Shown: positions 43,508 to 53,170 of the stretch, piece by piece | Layout of the letters: each line of letters starts with the position of its first letter | How positions within the stretch are numbered: position 1 is the first letter of the stretch | DNA from: Anabaena azotica FACHB-119 | GTDB taxonomy: Bacteria; Cyanobacteriota; Cyanobacteriia; Cyanobacteriales; Nostocaceae | DNA: 64,000 nt | NCBI RefSeq assembly: GCF_014697625.1 | Contig: NZ_JACJSG010000043.1 | Location: 1-64,000, forward strand | Direction of reading: 5' to 3' | Position numbers and translations under genes: made by a program | The notes under the pieces: generated by a model | What the model saw: only the letters and a program-made list of their open reading frames with translations | What the model was told of the DNA's origin: nothing | Databases searched by the model: none

Positions 43508-44041
43508 ATGCCTGTGATTGAGAAAAAAAGAACTCGCGATTTACCCCAAATCAACGAAAGGATTCGCTTCCCAAAAATTCGAGTCATCGATACTGACGGT
43601 TCCCAGCTAGGAATTTTGTCACCACAGGAAGCCCTGCAACTAGCAGAAGAAAAAGAATTGGATCTAGTACTGCTCAGTGACAAGGCTGACCCGCCAGTAT
43701 GTCGGATCATGGATTACGGGAAATACAAGTTTGAGCAGGAAAAGAAGGCAAGGGAAGCCCGGAAGAAGCAGCATACTGCTGACGTTAAGGAAGTGAAGAT
43801 GCGTTACAAAATTGAAGAACACGACTACAATGTGCGTGTTAAGCAAGCCGAACGCTTCCTCAAAGATGGGGATAAGGTCAAAGCAACTGTGATGTTCCGG
43901 GGCCGGGAAATTCAACACAGCGACTTAGCAGAAGATTTACTAAAACGAATGGCGACGGATTTAGAACCGTTTGGTGAAGTCCAACAAGCACCGAAAAAAG
44001 AAGGGCGAAATATGATGATGCTCATCTCGCCTAAGAAGTAA
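43508..44041 (+). CDS. infC: Translation initiation factor IF-3
   Basis: Binds the 30S subunit and controls start-codon fidelity. The 177-residue protein begins near NERIRFPKIRVIDTDG, the IF-3 N-domain, has a basic linker (KKAREARKKQHTADVKEVKMRYKIEEHDY) and a C-domain FLKDGDKVKATVMFRGREIQHS. It uses a normal ATG start, unlike the AUU of E. coli infC, so the start-codon feedback is absent. A strong terminator lies 87 bases downstream. Confidence 0.97.
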   Translation: MPVIEKKRTRDLPQINERIRFPKIRVIDTDGSQLGILSPQEALQLAEEKELDLVLLSDKADPPVCRIMDYGKYKFEQEKKAREARKKQHTADVKEVKMRYKIEEHDYNVRVKQAERFLKDGDKVKATVMFRGREIQHSDLAEDLLKRMATDLEPFGEVQQAPKKEGRNMMMLISPKK

Positions 44042-44127
44042 TCATCTAAGCATCTTTGTAGTTGGGTCATACACTACTGAGAATAATAAAACGGCTTCAC
44101 CGTCGTTGAATTTAATTACAACTTGAT

Positions 44128-44177
44128 AGTCCTGAACGCTGAGTGGGAAAAATAATACTCAGTTGTTCAGGACTTTT
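44128..44177 (+). terminator. Terminator downstream of infC
   Basis: AGTCCTGAACGCTGAGT and ACTCAGTTGTTCAGGACT pair over 16-17 bases around an A-rich loop, followed by TTT. It may also be a repeat, but position and T-run fit a terminator. Confidence 0.7.
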
Positions 44178-44195
44178 GCCATTTGGGGGAGATGA

Positions 44196-44240
44196 GGGGA
44201 AAAGGGGAAAGGGGAAAGGGGAAAGGGGAAAGGGGAAAGG
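44196..44240. repeat. G-rich tandem (GGGGAAA)n
   Basis: Six runs of four G separated by AAA or AAAA, followed by a C/T-rich GCCCCTCTGCTCCTCT stretch to about 44320. It lies in the leader region of the next gene. Confidence 0.8.
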
Positions 44241-44338
44241 AAAGCCTTTAGCCTCTGGTTCTCTATTCCTCCGCCCCTCTGCTCCTCTGCCCCTCTGCTC
44301 CTCTGCCCTCCTGCCTCCTGCTATACCAGAAAGTAAAC

Positions 44339-47300
44339 ATGGAATTGAAACATTACTCGTTGGCGGCAAATCCAAGTTGGCTGGCACAACTTTTAAAATG
44401 GGTGAATCTACGACCAGAGGAAGGCGAACGGACTTGGATGATGTTTGCCTTCTACACGTTTGTCTCTGTGGGGTTGCGATGGGCGGAGGATAGTACAGTT
44501 GCACTATTTTTAGATGAGTATGGTGCTGGGCCGTTACCGTGGATGTATATTGCTAGCGCGGTTATGGGTATGGCGCTGGTGTTTGTCTATTCCTGGCTAC
44601 AGAAGGTGTTTCCTTTGCGTTGGGTGGTGGTGGCGATCGCACCTTGTATGGTCGCGCCACTGATGTTACTAGTAGTATTACGCTGGGGAATCAATCTCCC
44701 CTACTTTTCGGTCGTGGTGGTGTTTTTGCTGCGGCTGTGGGTGGATTCTTTGTATGTAGTCAACGACTTAAATACCTCTATTGTTGCCAATCAATTATTC
44801 AATATTCGGGAAATTAAGCGTACCTACCCACTCATCAGTAGTGGTTTATTAATAGCGGATGTGATCAGTGGCTTTAGTTTGCCTTGGTTATTAAGCTTCG
44901 CCAGACTCAACCGCGTGATTATGATTGCCTGTGGGGTGATCGTTATGGCTTCGGCGATTCTCTGCTATTTAACTTATCAGTACCGCAGTTCTTTTCCTGA
45001 TTTGCCACAGCGCCTGATGCCTCAAGAACAAGCTTCTCGGCATCGGCGTATTCAAGCACCACTCAAGCGATATACATTACAGTTATTTGCCTTTGTCGGT
45101 CTTTTACAAGTTATTGGTTTATTAGTAGATTTTCAATACCTGCAAGAACTCAAAACTAACTTGGGCGATCGCGAACTAGCCAGCTTTTTGGGTATATTTG
45201 GCGGTATTATCGGCTTGTGTGAATTAGGCACTCAGTGGTTTTTCTCCAGCCGACTGATTGAACGCTTTGGGGTTTTCTTTACAGCTGCCCTTTTACCTGC
45301 GGCTGTGGGCTTTGTTATGCCTGGGCTAATTGGTTTACTCTATTCCATACCCGCCATCCAATCATCGGCTTTTTTCTGGGGATTGGTAGGGTTGAAGTTC
45401 TGTGATGAGTTGCTGCGTTATACCTTCGTTGTCAGTAGTAGCCCGGTCTTATACCAACCGATCCCCGAACGCATTCGTAGTCGGATGCAGGCGTTATCAG
45501 GGGGAACGGCGGAAGCGATCGCCACTGGTGCGGCAGGTATCATAATTCTCATTACGATGTATATTTGCGGCTTGTTTGTACCGCCAACCATGCAGAAGTG
45601 GGTGTTTGTCGGCGAAACAATGGTAGTAGCTGTAGCTTGCTTGAAGGTAGTATGGTTGTTGCGATCGCGCTACGTTGATTTATTAGTCTTGAGTGCCGAA
45701 CGCGGCGAACTGAGTGCGGCTAATGTGGGTTTGCGTGCCTTCCAGCAAGGGGTAGTCAAAGCTTTAGAGGAAAAGGGCAATACCGCCGATAAACACTCCT
45801 GTATTGAACTTTTAGCCCAAATTGACCCCCAAGGGGCGGCCGATGTTTTAGCACCAATTTTATTTAAGCTACCGTCAGATTTACAACGACATAGTTTAGA
45901 GGTGATGCTGACCACTGCACCCACTCCGGCCCATTTGTCGGAAGTGCGTTGGCTGTTAGAACGTCATCCAGATAATATTGATCCCGAAGTTTTTGCCTTA
46001 GCATTGCGTTACGTTTGGCTGGCTGATCCCAACCCCAACTTAAGCCAAATCGAAGAATACCTCCACCAACGCCACCATTCCTTAACCCGCGCCACGGCTG
46101 CGGCTTTACTGTTGCGTCAGGGAACACCTTTGCAAAAAATCGCCGCCACGAAAACCTTACGCCGGATGTTAACCCATAAGCAAGAACGAGAGCGAGTCAA
46201 TGGGGTGAAGGCGCTGCGAGAAGTGGTGTATTTACAGGCGTTACGCATTCATATCCCCAACTTGTTACAGGATGAATCTTTACGGGTGCGTTGTGCTGTC
46301 TTGGAAATGATTGCGTCTACGCGCATGGAAGAATATTATTCAGCCTTGTTGACAGCACTTTACTACAAGTCAACCCGCGCTACTGCCATGCGGGCTTTAG
46401 TGAAGATGGAGAATGAAGCATTAAATATTCTGTTGCAGATAGCGACAAATGCCCATAAACCAGAAGTCTTGCGGATGTATGCTTGGCGCACAATAGCACA
46501 AATTTGTACAACAGAAGCAGTAGAAACTTTATGGTTGCAATTGGAATCTTCTTGGGGTACTACTAGACATCATATTCTCCGCAGCTTGTTGAAGATTCAG
46601 AAGCAATCAGAAATGTGTAATTTAGTAGATAAGTTTCAGCAGAGTCGGGTAGAAAATCTGATTGAGCAGGAATTACGATTTTTGGGGGAAATTTATGGTG
46701 CTTATCTAGATTTACAACCACAATCAATTTTAGAAAATAATCAGACAAATCAAAGAGTGAAAATTTTGCGTGATTTGCTACAGCGTGCTTTGACTGAGAT
46801 GGAATGGGATATCCGCGAACGGATATTATTATTATTAAAATTACTATATTCCCCAGAACAGATGCAGGCTGCTGCTTTTAATCTCCGGTCTGAGTCGGTG
46901 GTGAATTTAGCCAAGGGATTAGAGATATTAGAACATACGGTGAATTTGCCAACAAAATCTTTGTTGTTGAATATTTTAGATAAGCGATCGCACCAAGAAA
47001 AGCTTTCTTATCTGTTAGAGGCCAAATTTACAGAATATCAACAGATGTCTGTTAGCGAAAGGTTGCAGAAGATGCTGAGTTTAGCACCTTTTCTTTCTGA
47101 TTGGTGCTTGGCTTGCTGTTTCCATTTTGCCCAAGCTAGCCGCATTCGCCTGACAATTAACGAAATTTTGTTAGCATTGCGCCATCCTACTGGGTTTGTC
47201 AGAGAAGCAGCGATCGCTTATTTAAGTGTAGTTTCCCATCGTGTTCTTTTAGAATTATTGCCCAAATTACAAAAAGATACCCACCCATTAGTAGCCATGC

Positions 47301-47350
47301 AAATTCAGGAATTGATCAAGAAATATCAATTTACGCCTAAAGCTAATTAA
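44339..47350 (+). CDS. NTT/MFS-like membrane transporter fused to HEAT-type repeats
   Basis: A 1003-residue protein. Residues about 25-445 are strongly hydrophobic with about 11-12 predicted membrane helices (for example VVVAIAPCMVAPLMLLVVL, GIIILITMYICGLFV) and look like the nucleotide-transporter (NTT/Npt) branch of the MFS. Residues about 455-1000 are helical repeats of HEAT type (TRATAAALLLRQGTPLQKIAATKTL; VRCAVLEMIASTRMEEYYSALL; REAAIAYLSVVSHRVLL). The substrate is unknown. It may be a membrane sensor or scaffold rather than an ATP/ADP exchanger. Its stop overlaps the convergent OmpA-like gene by eight bases. Confidence 0.75.
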   Translation: MELKHYSLAANPSWLAQLLKWVNLRPEEGERTWMMFAFYTFVSVGLRWAEDSTVALFLDEYGAGPLPWMYIASAVMGMALVFVYSWLQKVFPLRWVVVAIAPCMVAPLMLLVVLRWGINLPYFSVVVVFLLRLWVDSLYVVNDLNTSIVANQLFNIREIKRTYPLISSGLLIADVISGFSLPWLLSFARLNRVIMIACGVIVMASAILCYLTYQYRSSFPDLPQRLMPQEQASRHRRIQAPLKRYTLQLFAFVGLLQVIGLLVDFQYLQELKTNLGDRELASFLGIFGGIIGLCELGTQWFFSSRLIERFGVFFTAALLPAAVGFVMPGLIGLLYSIPAIQSSAFFWGLVGLKFCDELLRYTFVVSSSPVLYQPIPERIRSRMQALSGGTAEAIATGAAGIIILITMYICGLFVPPTMQKWVFVGETMVVAVACLKVVWLLRSRYVDLLVLSAERGELSAANVGLRAFQQGVVKALEEKGNTADKHSCIELLAQIDPQGAADVLAPILFKLPSDLQRHSLEVMLTTAPTPAHLSEVRWLLERHPDNIDPEVFALALRYVWLADPNPNLSQIEEYLHQRHHSLTRATAAALLLRQGTPLQKIAATKTLRRMLTHKQERERVNGVKALREVVYLQALRIHIPNLLQDESLRVRCAVLEMIASTRMEEYYSALLTALYYKSTRATAMRALVKMENEALNILLQIATNAHKPEVLRMYAWRTIAQICTTEAVETLWLQLESSWGTTRHHILRSLLKIQKQSEMCNLVDKFQQSRVENLIEQELRFLGEIYGAYLDLQPQSILENNQTNQRVKILRDLLQRALTEMEWDIRERILLLLKLLYSPEQMQAAAFNLRSESVVNLAKGLEILEHTVNLPTKSLLLNILDKRSHQEKLSYLLEAKFTEYQQMSVSERLQKMLSLAPFLSDWCLACCFHFAQASRIRLTINEILLALRHPTGFVREAAIAYLSVVSHRVLLELLPKLQKDTHPLVAMQIQELIKKYQFTPKAN

Positions 47351-47990
47351 CTTGTTTGACTTTTCCTAGCTGCGTGAAGCGAATTTCGATGCGTCGCCTT
47401 GTTACGTCTTCTTGACGAGCGATCGCCGCCAGTTCGCCGTTTGGTAAAATCAACTGTGCCGCCGAATAGGCTCGAAAGGACAACTTCGGTAATTTACCCT
47501 GTTGTTTCTGTACATCACGTAGTACCTTGACTACCGCCAAAGCCCGCATTAACCCTAAATCAGCGTTAGAACCAGCTCGTAAATTGGCGATCGCTAGTTT
47601 ACCACTAACCACCTTTTCTAAATTATCGTCTAGATTACTGACTACGTTACCATTGGGTTGCCCGTCAGTATGACCTATTACTTCAACGACGTTAATGTTG
47701 TACTGTTTGGTTCTGGTTTCTATCTCTGGAACTATTTTAGTCAGAATGTAATTAAGCATTTTTGGCGGTATTTCTGCGCTACCGGAAGCAAATCGATAAG
47801 CACCCTCATCTTGAATAATAATAATTGGCGGTACATCGTTATTCTGCTTTTTTTGGGATAATGATGATGTTATTATAGTTAAAAATAACAACAAAATTAC
47901 TATCAAGAAAGCATTAGACATTAAATCTGTAAATGCCTGCCAAACATTCAGTTCTTCTTGATAGCTTGTATGCCTTGAGGTGCGACCCAT
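47343..47990 (-). CDS. MotB/ZorB-like protein with OmpA-type domain
   Basis: A 215-residue protein: short cytoplasmic N-terminus, one membrane helix (about 24-44) entered by Asp22 in AFTDLMSNAF, the position of the ion-carrying Asp in MotB, TolR and ZorB. A periplasmic OmpA/peptidoglycan-binding domain follows (about 65-210) with VIGHTDGQ and the terminal RRRIEIRF. It is the last gene of the vWA/tubulin/MotA-like cluster, 52 bases after the MotA-like gene, so the two are very likely partners in one inner-membrane channel. Confidence 0.85.
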   Translation of the reverse strand: MGRTSRHTSYQEELNVWQAFTDLMSNAFLIVILLLFLTIITSSLSQKKQNNDVPPIIIIQDEGAYRFASGSAEIPPKMLNYILTKIVPEIETRTKQYNINVVEVIGHTDGQPNGNVVSNLDDNLEKVVSGKLAIANLRAGSNADLGLMRALAVVKVLRDVQKQQGKLPKLSFRAYSAAQLILPNGELAAIARQEDVTRRRIEIRFTQLGKVKQVN

Positions 47991-48042
47991 AATATTTTAA
48001 TATATTTTTGTAAACTCTAAATCTGATATTTTATCACCTATC

Positions 48043-49629
48043 TTAAAAGGGAATACTATCAGGATCACTTTGATTGTTTGTGCTAACTGGTAAGTTATTA
48101 GTAGATTTAAGCTTAGTTAATTCGTTCATGCTTTCAATTAGGCGATCGCCTATTTTTTCATGCTGAATAATCAAAACTCTATTACTATTATGTAATACTT
48201 GGATTTGGTTAATTAAAGAAGTCAAATTATCTTGCAAATTTACTGATAAACCTTCAATATGACCTACTAAATTTGTCAAGCCTTGCGTATTATTATTTAA
48301 TTGTTGACATAGAATTGACAAATTTTGATTGTTTGAATCATTGTGTTGCTGGACAGAATCTAATAATTCCTTGATAGAAATCACCACCGTATTCAAATTT
48401 TCAGCTTGAGTTACAACTTTTTGCTCTAATTTATCCAACTTATTAATTGCCTTTGAGTAACTATTAGCCCCTTGCTTAAGTTGAGGTATAATGTCTTGTA
48501 AAGCAGTTTGGTTTGCTTGATGTAAATTAAATACTGCCAAAGAACTTTGATTAATGTTATGAATATCTGCTGCTAATTTTGTTAACTCCTGAGTGCAAGA
48601 TTGCAATTCGTCAAGAATTGTAGCAAAAGACTCGATTGTAGTAGCCAAAATAGCTGTTGACTGGGAAAATCTTGATTGTGTAGTAGCTAAATCTGCTGTA
48701 GCTGCTGATAGTTTCTGAGGGAATTGGCTTTTGGCAAAAATATCAGCAGACTCCTTAAATATATGAGCTTTTGCATTGAGTTCACCAATGGTATGTTCAA
48801 ATTTACTCGCAGCAGTAGATATAGTACCAGCCGCATTATAAAAGCTTTGATATACTTGCTTGGCTAATTCAGTTGCTTCTCTATTTCCTGCTTCAATTTG
48901 TTTAGCTACCCTACCCATTGATTGTTCTACCGCATCGCGCACTGTAGAACCAAATCTAGTTAAAAATTCATCTTGCTGGGATACCATTCTTTTAACTATT
49001 CTATCGAGGCGAGTATCACCTTTAATTTGTGGTTGATAGATGTTATCTAGGTAATCTTCTAAACAACTAAATAGTCGATATTTAGCAAAACTGGTATTTT
49101 TAACCCAATTCCATACTGTTAATGTAGTGCTAAAAAATAATCCTGTTAAACTGGTGACGAAGGCAATACTCATACCTTCTAAGGGTTTATTTAACTCAGT
49201 TACTAATTCATTAACATTACTAGCATTTGTTTGATTTATGGCTTGACTAAGCTGTGATAAATTACCTGTAATACCAAGAAAAGTCCCGAACAAACCAAAA
49301 GCTAAAAGTAAATTGGGAAGAATGCGACACCAGTAATCAATTTGCTCACAGGTAAGCCCATAAATTTTTTCTTGGCTGTAAACTTGGTCAATTAATGCTG
49401 CTGTATTTACATGGTCTAATTGATTACTAGCTTGGTGAAACCTCCGTTCTAATTCTTCTAATATTTTTGGTTGTCTTCCTGATGACTGTTTATTAATTAA
49501 CCTCCGCACAGCTTTTTCTAGGTTCTCCAAATGTTGATACAGGAAGAAACGTAAAAAAAATGTTGCTATAGATGGTAAAATTACAAGAACAATCGTTGTC
49601 AGAATTAAGGGTAATGGTAGAGGTGGCAT
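48043..49629 (-). CDS. MotA/TolQ/ZorA-like channel protein with long coiled-coil tail
   Basis: A 528-residue protein with three membrane segments: about 7-30, 103-122 (ILPNLLLAFGLFGTFLGITG) and 152-176 (GMSIAFVTSLTGLFFSTTL). The GLFGTFLGI and AFVTSLTGLFFS motifs are those of the MotA/TolQ/ExbB superfamily, in the version seen in ZorA. From about 190 to 510 the protein is a long heptad-type coiled coil with many Gln/Asn/Ser, ending in a Ser/Asn-rich tail. A long cytoplasmic tail of this kind is the hallmark of ZorA. It is preceded by a 265-base gap with repeats, after the tubulin-like gene. Confidence 0.85.
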   Translation of the reverse strand: MPPLPLPLILTTIVLVILPSIATFFLRFFLYQHLENLEKAVRRLINKQSSGRQPKILEELERRFHQASNQLDHVNTAALIDQVYSQEKIYGLTCEQIDYWCRILPNLLLAFGLFGTFLGITGNLSQLSQAINQTNASNVNELVTELNKPLEGMSIAFVTSLTGLFFSTTLTVWNWVKNTSFAKYRLFSCLEDYLDNIYQPQIKGDTRLDRIVKRMVSQQDEFLTRFGSTVRDAVEQSMGRVAKQIEAGNREATELAKQVYQSFYNAAGTISTAASKFEHTIGELNAKAHIFKESADIFAKSQFPQKLSAATADLATTQSRFSQSTAILATTIESFATILDELQSCTQELTKLAADIHNINQSSLAVFNLHQANQTALQDIIPQLKQGANSYSKAINKLDKLEQKVVTQAENLNTVVISIKELLDSVQQHNDSNNQNLSILCQQLNNNTQGLTNLVGHIEGLSVNLQDNLTSLINQIQVLHNSNRVLIIQHEKIGDRLIESMNELTKLKSTNNLPVSTNNQSDPDSIPF

Positions 49630-49663
49630 ATAGAGTCTAGGTAGGCTAATTAATGGTATTAAA

Positions 49664-49737
49664 TCAGTTATCAGTTATCAGTTATCAGTTATCAGTTATC
49701 AGTTATCAGTTATCAGTTATCAGTTATCAGTTATCAG
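49664..49737. repeat. Heptamer array (TCAGTTA)x10.5 in the motor cluster
   Basis: A perfect tandem of TCAGTTA (TAACTGA in the gene sense), ending 34 bases before the start of the MotA-like gene. Confidence 0.9.
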
Positions 49738-49812
49738 GCGTATGGTGGGTTATTTAGACTCGCCACCAAAGCCTTCCACTAATTGGTTTAGTGTTTCACA
49801 TTCGTATTTAAA

Positions 49813-49874
49813 TAGGGGCGGGTTTAACGAACATATCTGTTTTTACCATGAATTACTCAACGAACCCGCCCCTA
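49813..49874. repeat. Short inverted-repeat element (TAGGGGCGGGTT ends)
   Basis: A 62-bp element with ends TAGGGGCGGGTTTAACGAAC and AACGAACCCGCCCCTA inverted. It lies just after the tubulin-like gene and is followed by GTTCACT tandem units. Confidence 0.8.
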
Positions 49875-49894
49875 CAACTGTTCACTGTTCACTG

Positions 49895-52800
49895 TTAAAG
49901 AGGATATTTAGCATAGATTATTTGTTTTTCTCGCTCATATTCCGCATCATTAATAATTCCATCTTCTAAATCTTGTTTTAACTGTGTTAATTCTAAGCGT
50001 CTTCTGGCTCTATTATCATTGCTCTCAACAGGTTCAATAATTATCTCTTGATTAAGAGTTTTTGTTGCACTTGATGTATCTCTAATGGCTGACAAAGTTG
50101 GTTGAGGGAATGTTTGAAATTGCTCTTTCATTTTGCGGCGAAAGCGATTAATTATTCCCTCTTTAGCTGTGGGGTCTGTGCTTGCGGGAGTTCCCACGAC
50201 TGTAAATTTATAAGGGTAGTTGGGACTATCTTCTGGTAACTCATCTACTACTTGCACAAATTGGCGTAATTTTGGTAGATATTTGTTTTCCCAAAGTTCA
50301 GGTTGTGCAGTTATCACAGCAATTTCCTGGTCTAGCAGTTGTTGTAAGGCTTCAGCCATTTCGTTGTGGTTTGCGAGTTCTTCCAAGGCTTGGTTCCACT
50401 CTGGACTTAAAGTAGCTGTGTTGTGCTGATCCCAGGAAGAATCGTAATATTGGAACTGCAATTGCTGATTTTGTGGGTTTTCTCTCAGCAAGCCAAACGC
50501 CAAACAGGGATAAAAGGTATCTTCTAATTTTTCTAGTGCGATCGCATCCGGTGGGATAATATCTGGATAGGTCTGCTGATAATCGTTATGGAGAAAAGAT
50601 GTCGCCAAATGTTGTTCACGTAAATATGGGTTTCTCATCTTCTCTAAACTACTAATTAGTCGTAGAGGAAAACCAGCATACTCATTGACAATTAAAATTT
50701 CCTCATTGGCTTGCGTGGCTTTTAAGACGCTTGGTTCAATCCCTAATTCTTGAGATAATAAACTTTTAAATTGGCGTACTTCTAATTCATCAGTATCTTT
50801 AAAACCGATTAACTTACTACTTTTAGCTGGGTCTTCCCGGAAATAAGGGTCACTTAAATTTAGCCTCAGCAGTGCTTCGGCTTCCTGCATAATTTGTGCT
50901 AAACGAGTTGAACGCGCCGCTAAAGGATACTTCTGCATAAAACGCTTAATTACGGAGTTAGCAATATTGGTCACACGAGAAGCAAATAAACTATCAACTT
51001 TGAGGTCGATTTCTTTTTGTAGTTGGTCTAGAGTTGCTCTGTCTCCGATAAAACTGGCTAAAGATTGTCCTCTTCCTGTGAGTTCTGTAATTTCCGAACT
51101 TGCTAACACTAACTGTCTACGAAAATCCTCTTCAGGTAACATAGTTTGATAACAGCGATCAATATCTTCAACATCAAATATTGCTTCACCGCTCATTTCA
51201 TCAAAATTTAATTGTCTTAAATCGCTATCTTGCTTTTCGTAGAAGATTTGTAAATTTTCGATTATTCTGCCAAACGCACTTACTTGTGTTGTTCTTTCTT
51301 GAACGTGTTTTTGTAGCTCATTTACAATCTTCAGAGCTTCCTGATGGACAATAAAATCAAAGTTATGCTTAATAATTTTTCTGGCTTCTTGAACTAATCT
51401 CTTAAGTTCTGTCTGTATTTCACTGTTTTTATCCTTAAATAAACGGAAACTCAGTTGCTTTTCAATATCCTCAACTACTTGCTCATTATCAAACCATTTC
51501 TTCTCGATATCCTCTAACCGTTTCATCCCCGCAAAATTGGTAATTAATTCTTGCAAATCCCGTTGATAGTTATTCAATTCATGTTGTAGAGCATCTAAAT
51601 AATCCCGACTGCTTCTAATGGAAAAACTAGGTTCACTGGGAGTAAGTAATTGACTGAGATAATCATCAATATCAGTCTTGAGTTCTTTGACGATATGAGG
51701 ACAAGCTTGCAATAATTTTGTTAGCCAAATTCCCCGGATGCTTTCTGTTTCTCCGGGTTGCACTTTGCGAAATTGCTCTTTAAATTCTCTCAATAGCTGT
51801 TGTCGAATATTATTCCTATCTTCTTTATTTTTGCAATCGCTGATTACCCTGTCTAATTTATTTGTCCAGCCACTAATATTAGTGATAAAATTTTTATTAG
51901 CATCTTCTACTGATGCCGATATTCTCTCAGTTAAACCATCCCTTTTCGCTAAGTCATTATGCCAGCGATATTGAATGAGAAATTGTTCCAGTAACTTGAG
52001 AGGATCTGGACTTTGACCTTTACCGTCTAACCAAAATTTTACAAGTGCTGAACTCACACGAGTTAAAGCAATTTCTACGATAGTATCACGGGGGAAATAA
52101 ATTGCTGCCAATCCAAATGTGAGATAGCGCTGTCCATTAGGACGTGGGTGTTTATCCCATTGAATCATGTGTTGCAAGAAATTATCCCTGTGTCCTTTCA
52201 TTACAGGCGACAATTCACCAGAAAAATCTAGAGCTATTTTATGAGCAATTACATTGCATAATTTACCTTGCTCAAGAATTTGATATTCTCCCCCTGTTTG
52301 ATGAGAAACTAAATAAGTGTAATCAAATGGGGGACGCTTTTCTCGAACATATACTAAATTTTGAATGTCGTAACAGACTTCAAATTTTGTCCCTGGGCTA
52401 CTATAATAATTTAATTCTTTAAGAGCAGCATAAGTATTAGCGCTCATGTTAGGAGTATTGCCATATAATTCAGGACTAATTACTAAATAGCTGACAATTT
52501 GAGCGCCTTGTTCACTATAGAGATGTCTGAGGCTGTAAGCAACATCTAAAAACATCCCGCTACCTGTACCACCACATAAAGAACCAATGACAAAAATGTT
52601 TAAACCGGGTTCGACGGTGATACCTCTACTTAACATTAATGCTTCATGTCCTCTTGTCAGCCTTTCTGCGGTTTCAATAGCTGTTTTTATCTTTTGATAG
52701 TTGTGGAAAAAGGCTAGTCTCCCTACAGGTCTAATTCCTTTTGCGCCTTCTTCTACTGCTTTAATATTGCGTAGTAATTGCGGAGGAAACCATCTACCAA

Positions 52801-53149
52801 TGTGGTCATATGGGCCATAACGGCTATATTCTGGACGTTTTTCTAGTCCGTCTACAAACATTGTCACTTCATTGGAAGACATGGTAGCGCTGACTTTTTC
52901 TGCTTCTCGAAAGCGCAGGTCAACACCATGATAGGTACTACCTGTACGAATACCAGCGACTTGTGTTGCAGCTTTGTCAGTATCAATATGCACGAAGCTG
53001 ACAATTGGGAGATTAGTTAAATCACCATAGCGGTCAACAATTAAGCGGCGAATTCGCATCAAAACATCGCGTCCTGTACCACCTAAACCAATGCAAATTG
53101 TGCGATTAATTCCGCGATATCTCTGTTCATTAGCAATTGCTTGAGTCAT
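49895..53149 (-). CDS. Tubulin-superfamily GTPase-like protein (tubulin_2 type)
   Basis: A 1084-residue protein. The N-terminal domain (about 15-350) has a nucleotide-loop motif GLGGTGRD at 21-28, HIDTDKAATQ at about 54-63 and the tubulin signature GSLCGGTGSG at 189-198. The rest differs from FtsZ: a long helical middle (about 370-800) rich in charged residues and an alpha/beta part. The final 30 residues (LKQDLEDGIINDAEYEREKQ) resemble a SHOCT-type oligomerisation module. It fits the large non-FtsZ bacterial tubulin-like families that occur beside vWA genes. It starts 21 bases after the vWA stop. Confidence 0.82.
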   Translation of the reverse strand: MTQAIANEQRYRGINRTICIGLGGTGRDVLMRIRRLIVDRYGDLTNLPIVSFVHIDTDKAATQVAGIRTGSTYHGVDLRFREAEKVSATMSSNEVTMFVDGLEKRPEYSRYGPYDHIGRWFPPQLLRNIKAVEEGAKGIRPVGRLAFFHNYQKIKTAIETAERLTRGHEALMLSRGITVEPGLNIFVIGSLCGGTGSGMFLDVAYSLRHLYSEQGAQIVSYLVISPELYGNTPNMSANTYAALKELNYYSSPGTKFEVCYDIQNLVYVREKRPPFDYTYLVSHQTGGEYQILEQGKLCNVIAHKIALDFSGELSPVMKGHRDNFLQHMIQWDKHPRPNGQRYLTFGLAAIYFPRDTIVEIALTRVSSALVKFWLDGKGQSPDPLKLLEQFLIQYRWHNDLAKRDGLTERISASVEDANKNFITNISGWTNKLDRVISDCKNKEDRNNIRQQLLREFKEQFRKVQPGETESIRGIWLTKLLQACPHIVKELKTDIDDYLSQLLTPSEPSFSIRSSRDYLDALQHELNNYQRDLQELITNFAGMKRLEDIEKKWFDNEQVVEDIEKQLSFRLFKDKNSEIQTELKRLVQEARKIIKHNFDFIVHQEALKIVNELQKHVQERTTQVSAFGRIIENLQIFYEKQDSDLRQLNFDEMSGEAIFDVEDIDRCYQTMLPEEDFRRQLVLASSEITELTGRGQSLASFIGDRATLDQLQKEIDLKVDSLFASRVTNIANSVIKRFMQKYPLAARSTRLAQIMQEAEALLRLNLSDPYFREDPAKSSKLIGFKDTDELEVRQFKSLLSQELGIEPSVLKATQANEEILIVNEYAGFPLRLISSLEKMRNPYLREQHLATSFLHNDYQQTYPDIIPPDAIALEKLEDTFYPCLAFGLLRENPQNQQLQFQYYDSSWDQHNTATLSPEWNQALEELANHNEMAEALQQLLDQEIAVITAQPELWENKYLPKLRQFVQVVDELPEDSPNYPYKFTVVGTPASTDPTAKEGIINRFRRKMKEQFQTFPQPTLSAIRDTSSATKTLNQEIIIEPVESNDNRARRRLELTQLKQDLEDGIINDAEYEREKQIIYAKYPL

Positions 53150-53170
53150 ATAATTATCTCTTAAATGTTG

